A stretch of 64,000 bases of DNA from the NCBI GenBank assembly GCA_029948255.1, contig JALIZF010001567.1, positions 310,001 to 374,000 of the forward strand, read 5' to 3'. Shown piece by piece: positions 20,170-30,803 of this stretch (the first letter of the stretch is position 1; each line of letters begins with the position of its first letter). The position numbers were made by a program, and so were the translations under genes. The stretch comes from Telmatactis stephensoni. Taxonomy: Eukaryota > Cnidaria > Anthozoa > Actiniaria > Isophelliidae. The notes beneath the pieces are model-generated. The model made no database searches. It was not told the origin of the DNA and was given only the letters and a program-made list of their open reading frames with translations.

Positions 20170-21065
20170 CAATGTATCAATTATGTCACAAATATTTCCC
20201 AAAGAATGGAAAATGGCTAACTCCTCTGCACAAAAATGGCTCACGCAATGTGCTTGACAATTACAGACCTATTTTTATATTACCTGTCATCAGCAATATT
20301 ATATGCAAAAACCTTTTTGTCAGTTCTCCAATTTGATTTCAGACGGTTTCACTCAACTGCATGTGCGTTGTTGGACTGCACGAATGAGTGGCTTGTCAAC
20401 ATGCATAGTCTGTAAACTCTATAATTTAATAACGTTTTTGGAACTTAAAAAAGCTTTTGACACCGTAGATCATGGAATCTTGGTTAACAAATTTGAGGTC
20501 TACGGTGTCACAGATAGTCCGGGGGGGAATCCTATACATAAGAGGACGGGGATGCTCGTTGGAAATTTTGAAAATGATCCCTAAAAGGTACCTGAGTGGG
20601 AGTGGCAACAATTGATTTCTACCCCTAAAAGGTACCAATTCAAAAACAATAAAGAATTTAAGTAATGAAACACTTTGTTATCGATGCGCTTTGAAGATTC
20701 AATACAGATCATCGAAATCGTCCCTTTCATGTTTATTTAGATAGTACACTCCATTGGTTATGTTTTTATTATATACTCGTAGACGGAAGAAAGACAAATT
20801 CTTTGCGGTGTTCCCCAATGTCCTCTCCTTTTCCTTGTTTACGTAAACGGTTTGCTCAATTGTCTAGAGTACACCATAGTCTACCACACCAAGAATGTTT
20901 GCTGACGACATCAACCTCACAGCATCTCGGTGGAAATCAGTAAAAGAAACGGAAATGTGCTTGAACCACGATCTGTGTGATATTAAAAAGTGGCTGGCAG
21001 CTAATAAATTGAGCCTCAATATAGCTAAAAGCGAATTTATGTGGTTCCAAGCCCAAATTAAATAA
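20170..21065 (+). pseudogene. Decayed L2/CR1-like LINE reverse transcriptase
   Basis: Plus-strand fragments in different frames read FPKEWKMAKLTPLHKNG...NYRPIFILPVISN, then LKKAFDTVDHGILVNKFEVYGV (RT box A), then RMFADDINLTAS...KWLAANKLSLNIAKS (box C). Frameshifts, stops and an insertion (about 20517-20640) break it. The motif order matches the intact LINE at 21507-23324. Confidence 0.8.
20517..20640 (+). repeat. Fragment of the CCCGGGGGG-ended repeat family
   Basis: Blocks CCGGGGGGGAATCC, GGACGGGGATGCTCG, TTTTGAAAATGATCCC and ACCCCTAAAAGGTACCAA parallel the fuller copy at 43465-43934. It interrupts the decayed LINE. Confidence 0.65.
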
Positions 21066-21149
21066 TCTCCGGTGAACAACCAAATGTCGTGAAGGCCCAG
21101 TAATACTAGACTTTTCCTAAACGGAGAAATTAAAGTCCGGGTGTGACGT

Positions 21150-21345
21150 AGGCTAGGTAATACGAGCAACAAAATCGTGCAGTAACTTGTCGCGCAACAT
21201 TGTTGCGTTGCAAGTTGCAGAGCAAATGTTGCTCGTATTACCACCCCGCGCGCAACAAATTTTCTTTGTTGCACGAAGTAGAAGCACTGTCTACTTTTTG
21301 CAACAAAGAAAATTTGTTGCGCGCGGGGTGATAATACCCCGGGGG
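21150..21345. mobile_element. Nested inverted-repeat element
   Basis: TAATACGAGCAACAA and TTGTTGCTCGTATTA pair across about 21155-21240. CCCCGCGCGCAACAAATTTT and its inverse pair across about 21242-21330. Possibly two small foldback elements end to end. Related GTTGCGCGCA-rich palindromic sequence recurs at 51160-51341. Confidence 0.7.
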
Positions 21346-21506
21346 TATGGACAATTTTTGAAAATAAAAACCAGTGAGCAGCACGGAAACAGAATGGTTG
21401 TAAACTTTAGATAACTTTAATTTCCTACGCGTTTCGACTGTCTACGCAGTCTTCATCAGGGAATGTTTACAATAATGAAAAGTTACTGTATATATAGAGA
21501 GTACTG

Positions 21507-23324
21507 TTGGAGACAACAGAGGAATGTCATCCACCGGAACAGGATATATCGTATTTCTCTGAGAACCAAGGAAATGTTAAAGATACCTGGAAAGGTATTA
21601 ATTCAATACTTTCACGGAAGAAAAAGATAACTAAAATTACAAAACTTAGAAAAGGCAATGTAGAGATTAGCAATCAACTTGAGATCAGCAATGCGTTTAA
21701 TAATCACTTCACAGATATAGGTCCAAATCTGGCGTCTAAAATTGTCACCCCTAATACAACATTTGATAAATATATGTGTCGAGTAGAAACTTCTTTTCTA
21801 CTGAAAGAATTGACTACTGAAGAGGTTATTAAGCTTGTTGGAAAACTTCCATCTGGCAAAAGCGAGGGTCTTGACGGCATCCCTACGCGACTCATTAAGT
21901 TAGCCATACCTTATGTTGCCTCTTCATTAACGCATATATTTAATCGAATTATTGCAACAGGGTGCTTCCCCAGGGACTGGAAAAAGGCTAGAGTTTCCCC
22001 AATCTATAAGGAAGGCTCCAGAGCTGATCCAGGAAACTACAGACCTATATCTGTTCTGTCCGTGATTTCTAAAATTTTCGAAAAAGCTTTGTTTAATCAA
22101 ATGTACAGCTACCTAGAGGAGCATAAAATCTTGGCTAAATTCCAATCAGGCTTTCGGCCTCTCCACTCAACTCTAACGGCACTCCTTGATGTTACTAATA
22201 CCTGGTATTTAAACATGGACAGTGGTTTAACGAATGCCATCCTTTTTATCGATCTTAAAAAGGCATTTGATACCATTGATCATGAAATACTTTTGAGCAA
22301 AATGGAGTGTTATGGGTTTCGAGGTCAGAGTCTGAACTTATTCAGAAATTATCTAATTGGTAGATCTCAATGTACAGTAGTTAATAATGTAGTATCGTAC
22401 TCGACTAATATAAGGTGTGGTGTACCACAAGGGTCAATTTTGGGTCCTTTGATGTTTTTATTGTACATTAATGATCTACCAAATTGTAATTTGCTATCAG
22501 TCGCTCGCATGTACGCTGACGACACCAACTTAACCTATGCCTCTAGTGACCACGATGATCTGCTTCCCTCTATGAATCATGATTTGGTAGAACTGAAAAA
22601 ATGGCTAGACAGTAATAAACTGAGCCTCAATGTCATGAAAACTAAATGCATGTTTATAGGCACAAGGCAGAAAGTTTCAACATTACCCGCTGAGCCCGAT
22701 ATTAGTCTTGATGGGACGGCTATTGAGCGTGTAATGACCTATAAGTGCCTGGGTGTGCATTTGGATGAACGACTCACCTGGGAAACACATGTTTCGGAGA
22801 TTTCAGCTAAAATATCAAAAACGCTTGGTGCTCTAAGACGACTCAAACCAATTCTTCCCCAACAGGTGCTGATCACGATTTACAAATCGTTGATCTTACC
22901 ATATCTAGATTACTGTAGTGCTGTTTGGGGTAATTTTGGTAAGGGTCTCGCTACAGACCTCCAAAAACTACAAAACAGAGCAGCCCGTATAATTACTGGG
23001 GCTGACTACAGTGTTCGATCTACTCAGATTCTTCATAATCTAAACTGGCTGACTTTAGAAGAGAGACGTTCTCAACAATTTAAAAAGCTCATGTTTAAAA
23101 CAACTAATAATGATGTACCGGAATATCTTTACGAAAATTTTACTCGAATTAATACGGTACATTCTCACAACTTAAGAGGCGTTAATGACAATCTTTTCAT
23201 TCCAAGGCCTCAAACTGAAGCGCTCAAAAAGAGCTTTGTATATCGAGGAGCTTGCTTATGGAACAGTCTCCCTACTAAAGCAAAACAGGCCACCACTTTA
23301 AGTTCCTTCAATAATAATCTTTAG
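21507..23324 (+). CDS. LINE reverse transcriptase (L2/CR1-like), 5'-truncated
   Basis: An uninterrupted frame of about 605 codons with no initiating ATG at its left end: the LINE is 5'-truncated and its endonuclease domain is gone. RT boxes in order: LPSGKSEGLDGIP, NYRPISVLSVISKIFE, FIDLKKAFDTIDHEIL (box A), CGVPQGSILGPLMFLLYIND (box B), ARMYADDTNLTY (YADD catalytic box), NKLSLNVMKTKCM, then the C-terminal LPYLDYCSAVWG and LQNRAARIITGA typical of L2/CR1/Jockey relatives. The lack of stops suggests a recent copy. A tail of ATTC repeats follows at 23493-23506, a usual 3' end for this group. Confidence 0.9.
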   Translation: METTEECHPPEQDISYFSENQGNVKDTWKGINSILSRKKKITKITKLRKGNVEISNQLEISNAFNNHFTDIGPNLASKIVTPNTTFDKYMCRVETSFLLKELTTEEVIKLVGKLPSGKSEGLDGIPTRLIKLAIPYVASSLTHIFNRIIATGCFPRDWKKARVSPIYKEGSRADPGNYRPISVLSVISKIFEKALFNQMYSYLEEHKILAKFQSGFRPLHSTLTALLDVTNTWYLNMDSGLTNAILFIDLKKAFDTIDHEILLSKMECYGFRGQSLNLFRNYLIGRSQCTVVNNVVSYSTNIRCGVPQGSILGPLMFLLYINDLPNCNLLSVARMYADDTNLTYASSDHDDLLPSMNHDLVELKKWLDSNKLSLNVMKTKCMFIGTRQKVSTLPAEPDISLDGTAIERVMTYKCLGVHLDERLTWETHVSEISAKISKTLGALRRLKPILPQQVLITIYKSLILPYLDYCSAVWGNFGKGLATDLQKLQNRAARIITGADYSVRSTQILHNLNWLTLEERRSQQFKKLMFKTTNNDVPEYLYENFTRINTVHSHNLRGVNDNLFIPRPQTEALKKSFVYRGACLWNSLPTKAKQATTLSSFNNNL

Positions 23325-23506
23325 AAACCATTAGACATATTTTTATAAATAATTTTAATCTTGGAAATCGTTTTTTATTTAAGTGTAAGTAGATTAGCAA
23401 ATTAGTATTTATTTTCCTTAGAAATTTTTTACACGGCTCAAAGGGAGAGCACTTGTAAAGTTAGTGATTTGACACCGTGTTTAAATAAAGTTCATTCATT
23501 CATTCA

Positions 23507-23683
23507 TATACGTAACTAATTAAACAACTACTGAGTAGTAATAGAGGAATGTTTGTACTAGATAAGGTTTGGGTTGGGGGTCCGTGAGTTTAACGTCAAA
23601 CTCATGACCCCCAATCCAAACCTTATCTAAGTACAAACATTCCTCTATTACTACTCAGTAGTTACTTAATTAGTTGCGTATAT
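23507..23683. mobile_element. 177-bp near-perfect palindrome
   Basis: Arms ATATACGTAACTAATTAAAC... and the inverse meet around AACGTC near 23595. It touches the LINE tail directly. Probably a palindromic MITE, non-coding. Confidence 0.85.
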
Positions 23684-23883
23684 CTGTTTCCGTTAGATAT
23701 AATTTCTATTGTAAAACATTAAATATACAGTGACTTTCTACACATTGTAAACATTCCCTGATGAAGACTGCGTAGACAGTCGAAACGCGTAGGAAATTAA
23801 AGTTATCTAAAGTTTACAACCATTCTGTTTCCGTGCTGCTCACTGGTTTTTATTTTCAAAAATTTATTTTCAAAAATTGTTAG

Positions 23884-25797
23884 ACACAGCTAGGGACAGT
23901 TGGGTATGGGTAGGGACAGTTGGTTACAGCTAGGAACAGTTGGTTACAGCTAGGGACAGCTGGTCACAGCTAGGGACAGTTGGTTTATAGCTAGGGACAG
24001 TTGATCACAGCTAGGGACAGTTTGTTACAGCTAGGGACAGTTGATAACAGCTAGGGACAGTTGTTCACGGCTAGGGACAGTTGGTCACGACTAGGGACAG
24101 TTGTTCACAGCTAGGGACAGTTGTTCACGGCTAGGGACAGTTAATCACAGCTAGGGACAGTTGTTCACGGCTAGGGACAGTTGTTCACAGCTAGGGACAG
24201 TTGTTAACAGCAAGGAACAGTTGATCACAGCTAGGGACAGTTGTTCACGGCCAGGGACAGTTGTTCACGGCCAGGGACAGTTGATCACGGCCAGGGACAG
24301 TTGATCACGGCTAGGGACAGTTGTTCACGGCTAGGGACAGTTGTTCACGGCTAGGGACAGTTGATCACGGCTAGGGACAGTTGTTCACGGCTAGGGACAG
24401 TTATTCACAGCTAGGGACAGTTGATCACAGCTAGGGACAGTTGTTTAAAGCGAGGGACTGTTGATCACAGCTAGGGACAGTTAGTTACGGCTAGGGACAG
24501 TTGGTCACGGCTAGGGACAGTTGTTCACGGCTAGGGACAGTTGTTTACAGCAAGGAACAGTTGATAAATAAATAAATAAATAAATAAACAACTTTATTGG
24601 TCAGGGTAACACCGTTACCATTACTGATAATTTTCAGGTGGCCCTCAATGATCACAGCTAGGGACAGTTGTTCACGGCTAGGGACAGTTGGTCACGGCTA
24701 GGGACAGTTGTTCACGGCTAGGGACAGTTGTTCACGACTAGGGACAGTTGCTCACAGCTAGAGAAGGTTGTTGACGGCCAGGGACAGTTGATCACGGCTA
24801 GGGACAGTTGGTCACAGCTAGGGACAGTTGTTCACGGCTAAGGACAGTTGATCACAGCTAGCTAGGGACAATTGATCTCAGCGACAGACATTTGATCACA
24901 GCTAGGGACAGTTGTCCAAAGCTAGGGACAGTTGATCGTGGCTAGGGACAGTTGGTCACGGATAGGGACAGTTGTTCACGGCTAAGGACAGTTGATCACG
25001 GCTAGGGACAGTTAGTCACGGCTAGGGACAGGTAATCACGACTAGGGACAGTTGATCACGGCTAGGGACAGTTGTTCACGGCTAGGGACTACTGATCACA
25101 GCTAGAGACAGTTGATCACGGCTAGGGACAGTTGTTCACGGCTAAGGACAGTTGATCACGGCTAGGGACAGTTGTTCACGGCTAGGGACAGTTGTTCACG
25201 GCTAGGGACAACTGTTCACGGCTAGGGACAGTTGATCACGGCCAGGGACAGTTGATCACGGCTAGGGACAGTTGATCACGGCCAGGGACAGTTGTTTACG
25301 GCTAGGGACAGTTGTTCACGGCTAGGGACAGTTGATCACGGCCAGGGACAGTTAATCACGGCTAGGGACAGTTGTTCACGGCTAGGGACTGCTGATCACG
25401 GCTAGGGACAGTTGTTCATGGCTAGGGACAGTTGATCACGGCTAGGGACAGTTGATCACGGCCAGGGACAGTTAATCACGGCTAGGGACAGTTGTTCACG
25501 GCTAGGGACTGCTGATCACGGCTAGGGACAGTTGTTCATGGCTAGGGACAGTTGATCACGGCTAGGGACAGTTGATCACGGCCAGGGACAGTTAATCACG
25601 GCTAGGGACAGTTGTTCACGGCTAGGGACTGCTGATCACGGCTAGGGACAGTTGTTCATGGCTAGGGACAGTTGATCACGGCTAGGGACAGTTGTTCATG
25701 GCTAGGGACTGCTGGTCAAACCTACGAACAGTCGATCACAACTAGGTACAGTTGGTGATAGCGATGTACAGTTGGTCAAAGGGATGTACGGTTGTCA
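23884..25797 (+). repeat. 1.9-kb minisatellite, 20-bp unit
   Basis: Roughly 90 copies of GTTGATCACGGCTAGGGACA and close variants (GTTGTTCACGG, GGCCAGGGACA). Three perfect 120-bp higher-order copies lie at 25321-25440, 25441-25560 and 25561-25680. One interruption is at 24566-24648. The array ends about 75 bp upstream of the first GALM ATG. Confidence 0.97.
24566..24648 (-). mobile_element. Tiny truncated retroposon 3' end in the minisatellite
   Basis: Minus strand: GGTAACGGTGTTACCCTGAC, CAATAAAGTTG (poly-A-signal-like) and a TTTA-repeat tail. TGAT flanks both sides as a possible target duplication. Reads as the last 80 bp of a non-LTR retroposon. Confidence 0.65.
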
Positions 25798-25872
25798 GGG
25801 CAATAATCTCAGGACATTTCATGGAGGCTTACATGAAATACTGACCTAGATTTTGTCTGCAGTACATTTCCC

Positions 25873-28800
25873 ATGATGCATTATTTATCGTTTTACACGC
25901 TATGTATTTCTTTGGGCTTCCTGTCTTGTGTTTCTTCAATCAAGATGGTTCAAGTTGAAAAGTCTCATTATGGTAAAACAAATGATGGACATGATGTCGA
26001 TAAATACACTTTGAAGAATTGTAATGGTGTTGAAGTACAAGTTATAACATTTGGAGTTGTAACTGTAGCTATAAAGTGTCCTGATCGGTGAGTTTTCGTC
26101 TTCATATTTTAGTTCTTTTACCCTATATATTTGTCCAGGTTTGGTGGCAAGCAGATCGAACAAGGTATTAGCTTAAGTTCTTAATATAACTTAATGTCAT
26201 GAAAAACTTAGGCACAACATAAAAGTTAAAGTTTTGTTGATTATGTGCATGTATAAGCTAATTTTATCCTTTGCACATGACTTTGATCACGAGATTAAGC
26301 TTAAGCTTATATGCATATTAAAACAAAAAATAACTCATGAGGAGTAAATGATTCTTTCCAAACAGCAATGGCAAAGTTGATGATATTGTGCTTGGCTATG
26401 ACAACCTCGGAGGTAAAAGTGTCATCTAATATTATTGAATTTACTGTAATACTGTATTTACCTATCAATAACCACTGTATTTACCTATTAATAACCACTA
26501 ATAACCCCCCCTCCCCACCCACCACCACTACCACTACCCCAAAATGTACATCTTCAGCTTAATTACAGAGCAAAGCCCAAAAGTATGACCAGCTTTTAAT
26601 TCCCATTCTTTTGAAAGAGCAATGATCGGCATCCAAGGACTCTCTTATATCTTTTCTCTTAATTCTAAGCACTAATTGGAGGACTGGGTGAGACAAAAGT
26701 ATGTGAATAATTAACACTGGTCACAGCTTTGAGCTTTGCGCTGTAAAAGTAGGGTTTTTGAATACCTTCTTTGCAAAGATGTCAGAGTTGCATAAATTAG
26801 TCAAATTTTGCTGGTCTCAAAGTCAGCATCTTGTTTTTCACTAAAAGCTGCCCCAGAGTCTTGAAATTTGAATTTTTAAAACAATTGAAATCTGTTAAAA
26901 TATTTCTCACAAAAAATATGCTTTGTCTAGGATCTTGTAAAATCTGGCCTTAACCAATTGACACCTCTTAAAGTGTACATGTAATGACATTTTTTTGAAG
27001 GTTTCATGTTTCTTTAGGTTATTTAGAAAATCCTCCCTACTTTGGCTCAACAATTGGCCGATTTGCCAATAGAATTGCTAATGCAGAGTTTAAATTGGAT
27101 GGCAAGGTTTACAAAGTGTCTTGCAACTCACCACCAAACATGTTACATGGTGGTTTTATAGGCTTCAATAAGGTACATTAAATCAATACACACTTCTGTA
27201 ATATACATGATATAGCTGGCCTAATGGAGCCTGCTGTGTACATGTGTGTGTGGTTTTATAGGCTTCAATAAGGTACATTATTAAATCACTTGTGTGATAT
27301 GCATGATATATTAGGCCTTGGGCCTGATGTACATGTGTGTGTGTGTGGTTTAATAGGCTTCAATAAGGTACATTATTAAATCACTTGTGTGATATGCATG
27401 AGGCCTTGGGCCTGGTGTACATGTGTGTGTGTGTGTGTGGTTTTATAGGCTTCAATAAGGTACATTATTAAATCACATGTGTGATATGCATGATATAAGG
27501 CCTTGGGCCTGGTGTACATGTGTGTGTGTGTTTGTGGCTTTGGGAGCACTTGGTTTGACAGCTGTTGGGTATGTGTATTATGCTGTGGCTCAGACCAGAA
27601 ACTGGAAATGCCTTCAAAATTTTGCCTCAATTAACCAGAAAAAAACAACCATTTTAATTTACAATCCTATATTAATATAGAAAGGGTATTACTGTTAGCA
27701 ATAATAGTTTTTATGTTATCCCTCATTTTGAATGACTGATGTAAAACAGTGGGAGGCCTGGGGCCAAGATGTTGGAATTGATCTGGTTACCCCCCTCTAG
27801 GGGAGCTTTGCCATGAAAAATTTGAAAAGTAGGTAGCTTCATTTTTCAGATATTTTCTTGTGTATTATGGGCTGATATTTTATGAGTCGCGAATGTATTT
27901 TGCTGAGCCTTTAGGCAAGGCAAAATGTGAGCAAGGAATAAAATGTCAGCCTGTAATACACGAGAAAATATCTAATAAACAATTTATTAGATATTTTTTA
28001 TTATCGAAACAGTCCTTTTTGAAAACCAGCACGTGCACGCTTCAAACCGGTTTGAATTAGCCTTAACGTCATACATGGCCGAATACGCAAACCGGATTTC
28101 TAGAGGGTATTACTGCCCCATATTGGCCCTCAACCGATACCTTATTTGGTAAATTTGCATCACAATTATATATTAATTTCCCTTCATTGATTTTGGTCCA
28201 AAACTGATTTTGCCATTTTTTTCAGCATAAAAACTGAATCCCAATGCACCACACATCCATATTAGCAAAACATAAAGAATTTAGGTCCACTATCACTGTC
28301 AACATAGTCCATTGATATATTTTGGGTTTGTTGACATTTCATCAGAATCCTTTTGTCCACAGAAACTATGGGAAGCGACCATGGGAGATGATCACGTAAC
28401 CTTCAAGTATACTAGTGCGGATGGTGAAGAAGGTTTTCCTGGTGAATTGCATGTTTGTGTTACTTTCACCTTGACAGAGGACAATGAACTCAAACTTAGT
28501 TACAGAGCCAACACTACTAAACCTACACCTATTAATCTGACAAACCATTCATACTTCAATTTAGCTGGCCAGGTATTATACTAGCAATTCTCCATCAGTT
28601 TTGTCCCTCATTAGAATATATCAGATCATAACCAGGTTACTGACCAAAGTGCATAATGTGATATGATTTTGCGTGCCTTTTTGACCACCGTGATAATACG
28701 GCATGTAATATGTCCTCATATTTGATTACGGTTAGTTCTCTCATCCATATTTGGTCAAGTTATGTCATTGTTATATAATAAAAGTACCATTATCACTTGC

Positions 28801-30745
28801 TACAGGTGACTAATGATGTTTTGGATCATGTACTGTGGGTGGATGCTGACAAATATCTACCAACTAATGATGTACAGATTCCTACAGGTACAAATGATAT
28901 CAGTCCATGTAGGCTTATTTCTAGTCGCTTCATAGGCCATGAAAATATTCTTTCGACTTCTTTCCTTTCCATGTAGCTTGAAGTAGCATTAAATACCAAT
29001 AAAATGGAGCACTGATGGAGAGAGGGGGTAGAATGAGCACACCGTCGGCTTCCTGGGAGACCAGCTTCTAGCTTTGCTTCTAGCTGAAAGAACTTACGTT
29101 AAATATAGTGCTTTACCTTTACCTTTTAATTAATTTGTTTTACAGGAGAGCAAAGAAGTGTGGCTGGTGCACCAGATGGTGCCTTTGACTTCAGAACTCC
29201 TAAACCACTTGGGAGAGATATCAACAAAATCACCCCTCCTGGGTATGACCATAACATGTGCATATCCAAGGGTTATGGCCTTAAAGCAAGGTACTTACCA
29301 ACAGTCCTTAACAACCAGTACAAAATTTATTGACTTTACCACCAACTGACCTCAAAGGAGGCAGCATGGTCATGTGGTCAGAACATTCGTCTCACTGTAT
29401 GGTGGCCCAATCTCTAGTTGAGGCTGAATTTGTTCCTGGTAGTCCCTAGTTGAAATTCAGCTTCTTGACCATGCTTGAAAATAGCCAACTGGTTTGGCTA
29501 CTGGCCAGTTGGGATTCTTAGCAATTTCTGTTTCATTTGTATTATTTAGTTGTGATAAATTATTTTAGTGGAATATGTGTAAACTAGCTGTATAGCTAAA
29601 TGCTTCTACATCAATTGACACCTTACTAAACCATTTACTAACACCTTACCAACACTGTACCAACCCTTACTGACACCTTACCAACCACTTACCAACACCT
29701 TACTGACACCTTACCAACCACTTACTAGCCTGTGAACAGGCTCTTGGGGAAGGGGAAGGGAAAGGGAAGGGGAGGGGAGGGGAGGGGGAGGGAAGAGGGA
29801 GAAGGGGAGAGCCTCCTCCTAAGCATCCTTTGGAGAAAACCGTTCTGCCCCCAACTAATTAATATTCAAAGCCACGCAAGAAAGGTCACGGTTGAGTTTT
29901 CAAAATGAATCAATAAGTGAAGCTTTTTGAATTACAGTGTAAATTATTATTAATTTCTTTGCAAATTGGACTTTTTTCTCGCTCAGTGACAAACAATTTT
30001 TTTTACAAAGATGAGTGATTGACAATGAGAGGAATTTGAATTCACTCAAAGACAAACTTCAGTCAAATGTATGGCCGTTAAACATACCTGGCATATCTCA
30101 AATGTCCCTCAAAACTTGAAATAAATTATCTTGAACGTGGTTTATCAGAGTTTATTCTCCAAGCTTTAGTCTAAAAGAGCTCAGTTGAATAAATTAAACA
30201 AATTATCTCTGAAATGTATTACTGTCAGCTGTGAATCATACTTTGCCTTTTGCAGCATCGAGTGTTAATTTGAAGACCTTTCAATAACTTAAAACATACA
30301 GAAACAAAAATCTGAATCAAAACCCTTACTACAGTGACACTAAATGAACTTCGTTAATAATGATGGCCACAATTTGCTTCCCTAGATTGCCATTGTGAAG
30401 CTCCTTCAGCCATGTTTCCTGATGAGACTTAAATCTGCACTCCCATAGACAAGTTCTGCATTGCATTTGTCGCCTTTAAGTTCTTTTATATCATCTTTAT
30501 CTCCAAGTTGAACACCTTTTATTCATTTCTCTTGATACAGAGTTCTTCTTGTTCATTTTTCAAACTGTTTACAATATTTCTTGATTGTGAGATATTTTTG
30601 TCTTTGCCTTTTCTGTGACCATCCATGACCGCCAACGAAAAATTGACCAATCAGAGCCTGATACCAGATTCTGGTATCAGGAACGGTTTTCTCCATAGGA
30701 TGCTTACAGGCTCCCCCCTTTCCCCTGTTCCCACCCCTCCCCTTA

Positions 30746-30803
<58 letters not shown>

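Larger units (their letters stand above)
21352..23879. mobile_element. Element with about 122-bp terminal inverted repeats enclosing a LINE
   Basis: The left TIR is 21352-21473 and the right TIR 23744-23879. Both contain TCCTACGCGTTTCGACTGTC and inverse, with weaker similarity further inward. The interior is almost wholly a 5'-truncated LINE plus a palindromic MITE. The outer element looks like the target into which the LINE jumped. Confidence 0.8.

Noticed and set aside
23752..23795. Hammerhead-ribozyme-like motif (CTGATGA ... GAAAC) in the TIRs around the LINE
   Set aside because: The stem GACTG/CAGTC is offset by an extra A after CTGATGA, so the core does not align with the canonical hammerhead, and no fitting cleavage triplet with stems I and III was found.
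23884..25797. CRISPR array or centromeric satellite
   Set aside because: Units are contiguous without spacers, and the array is short and ends at a gene. It is a local minisatellite.
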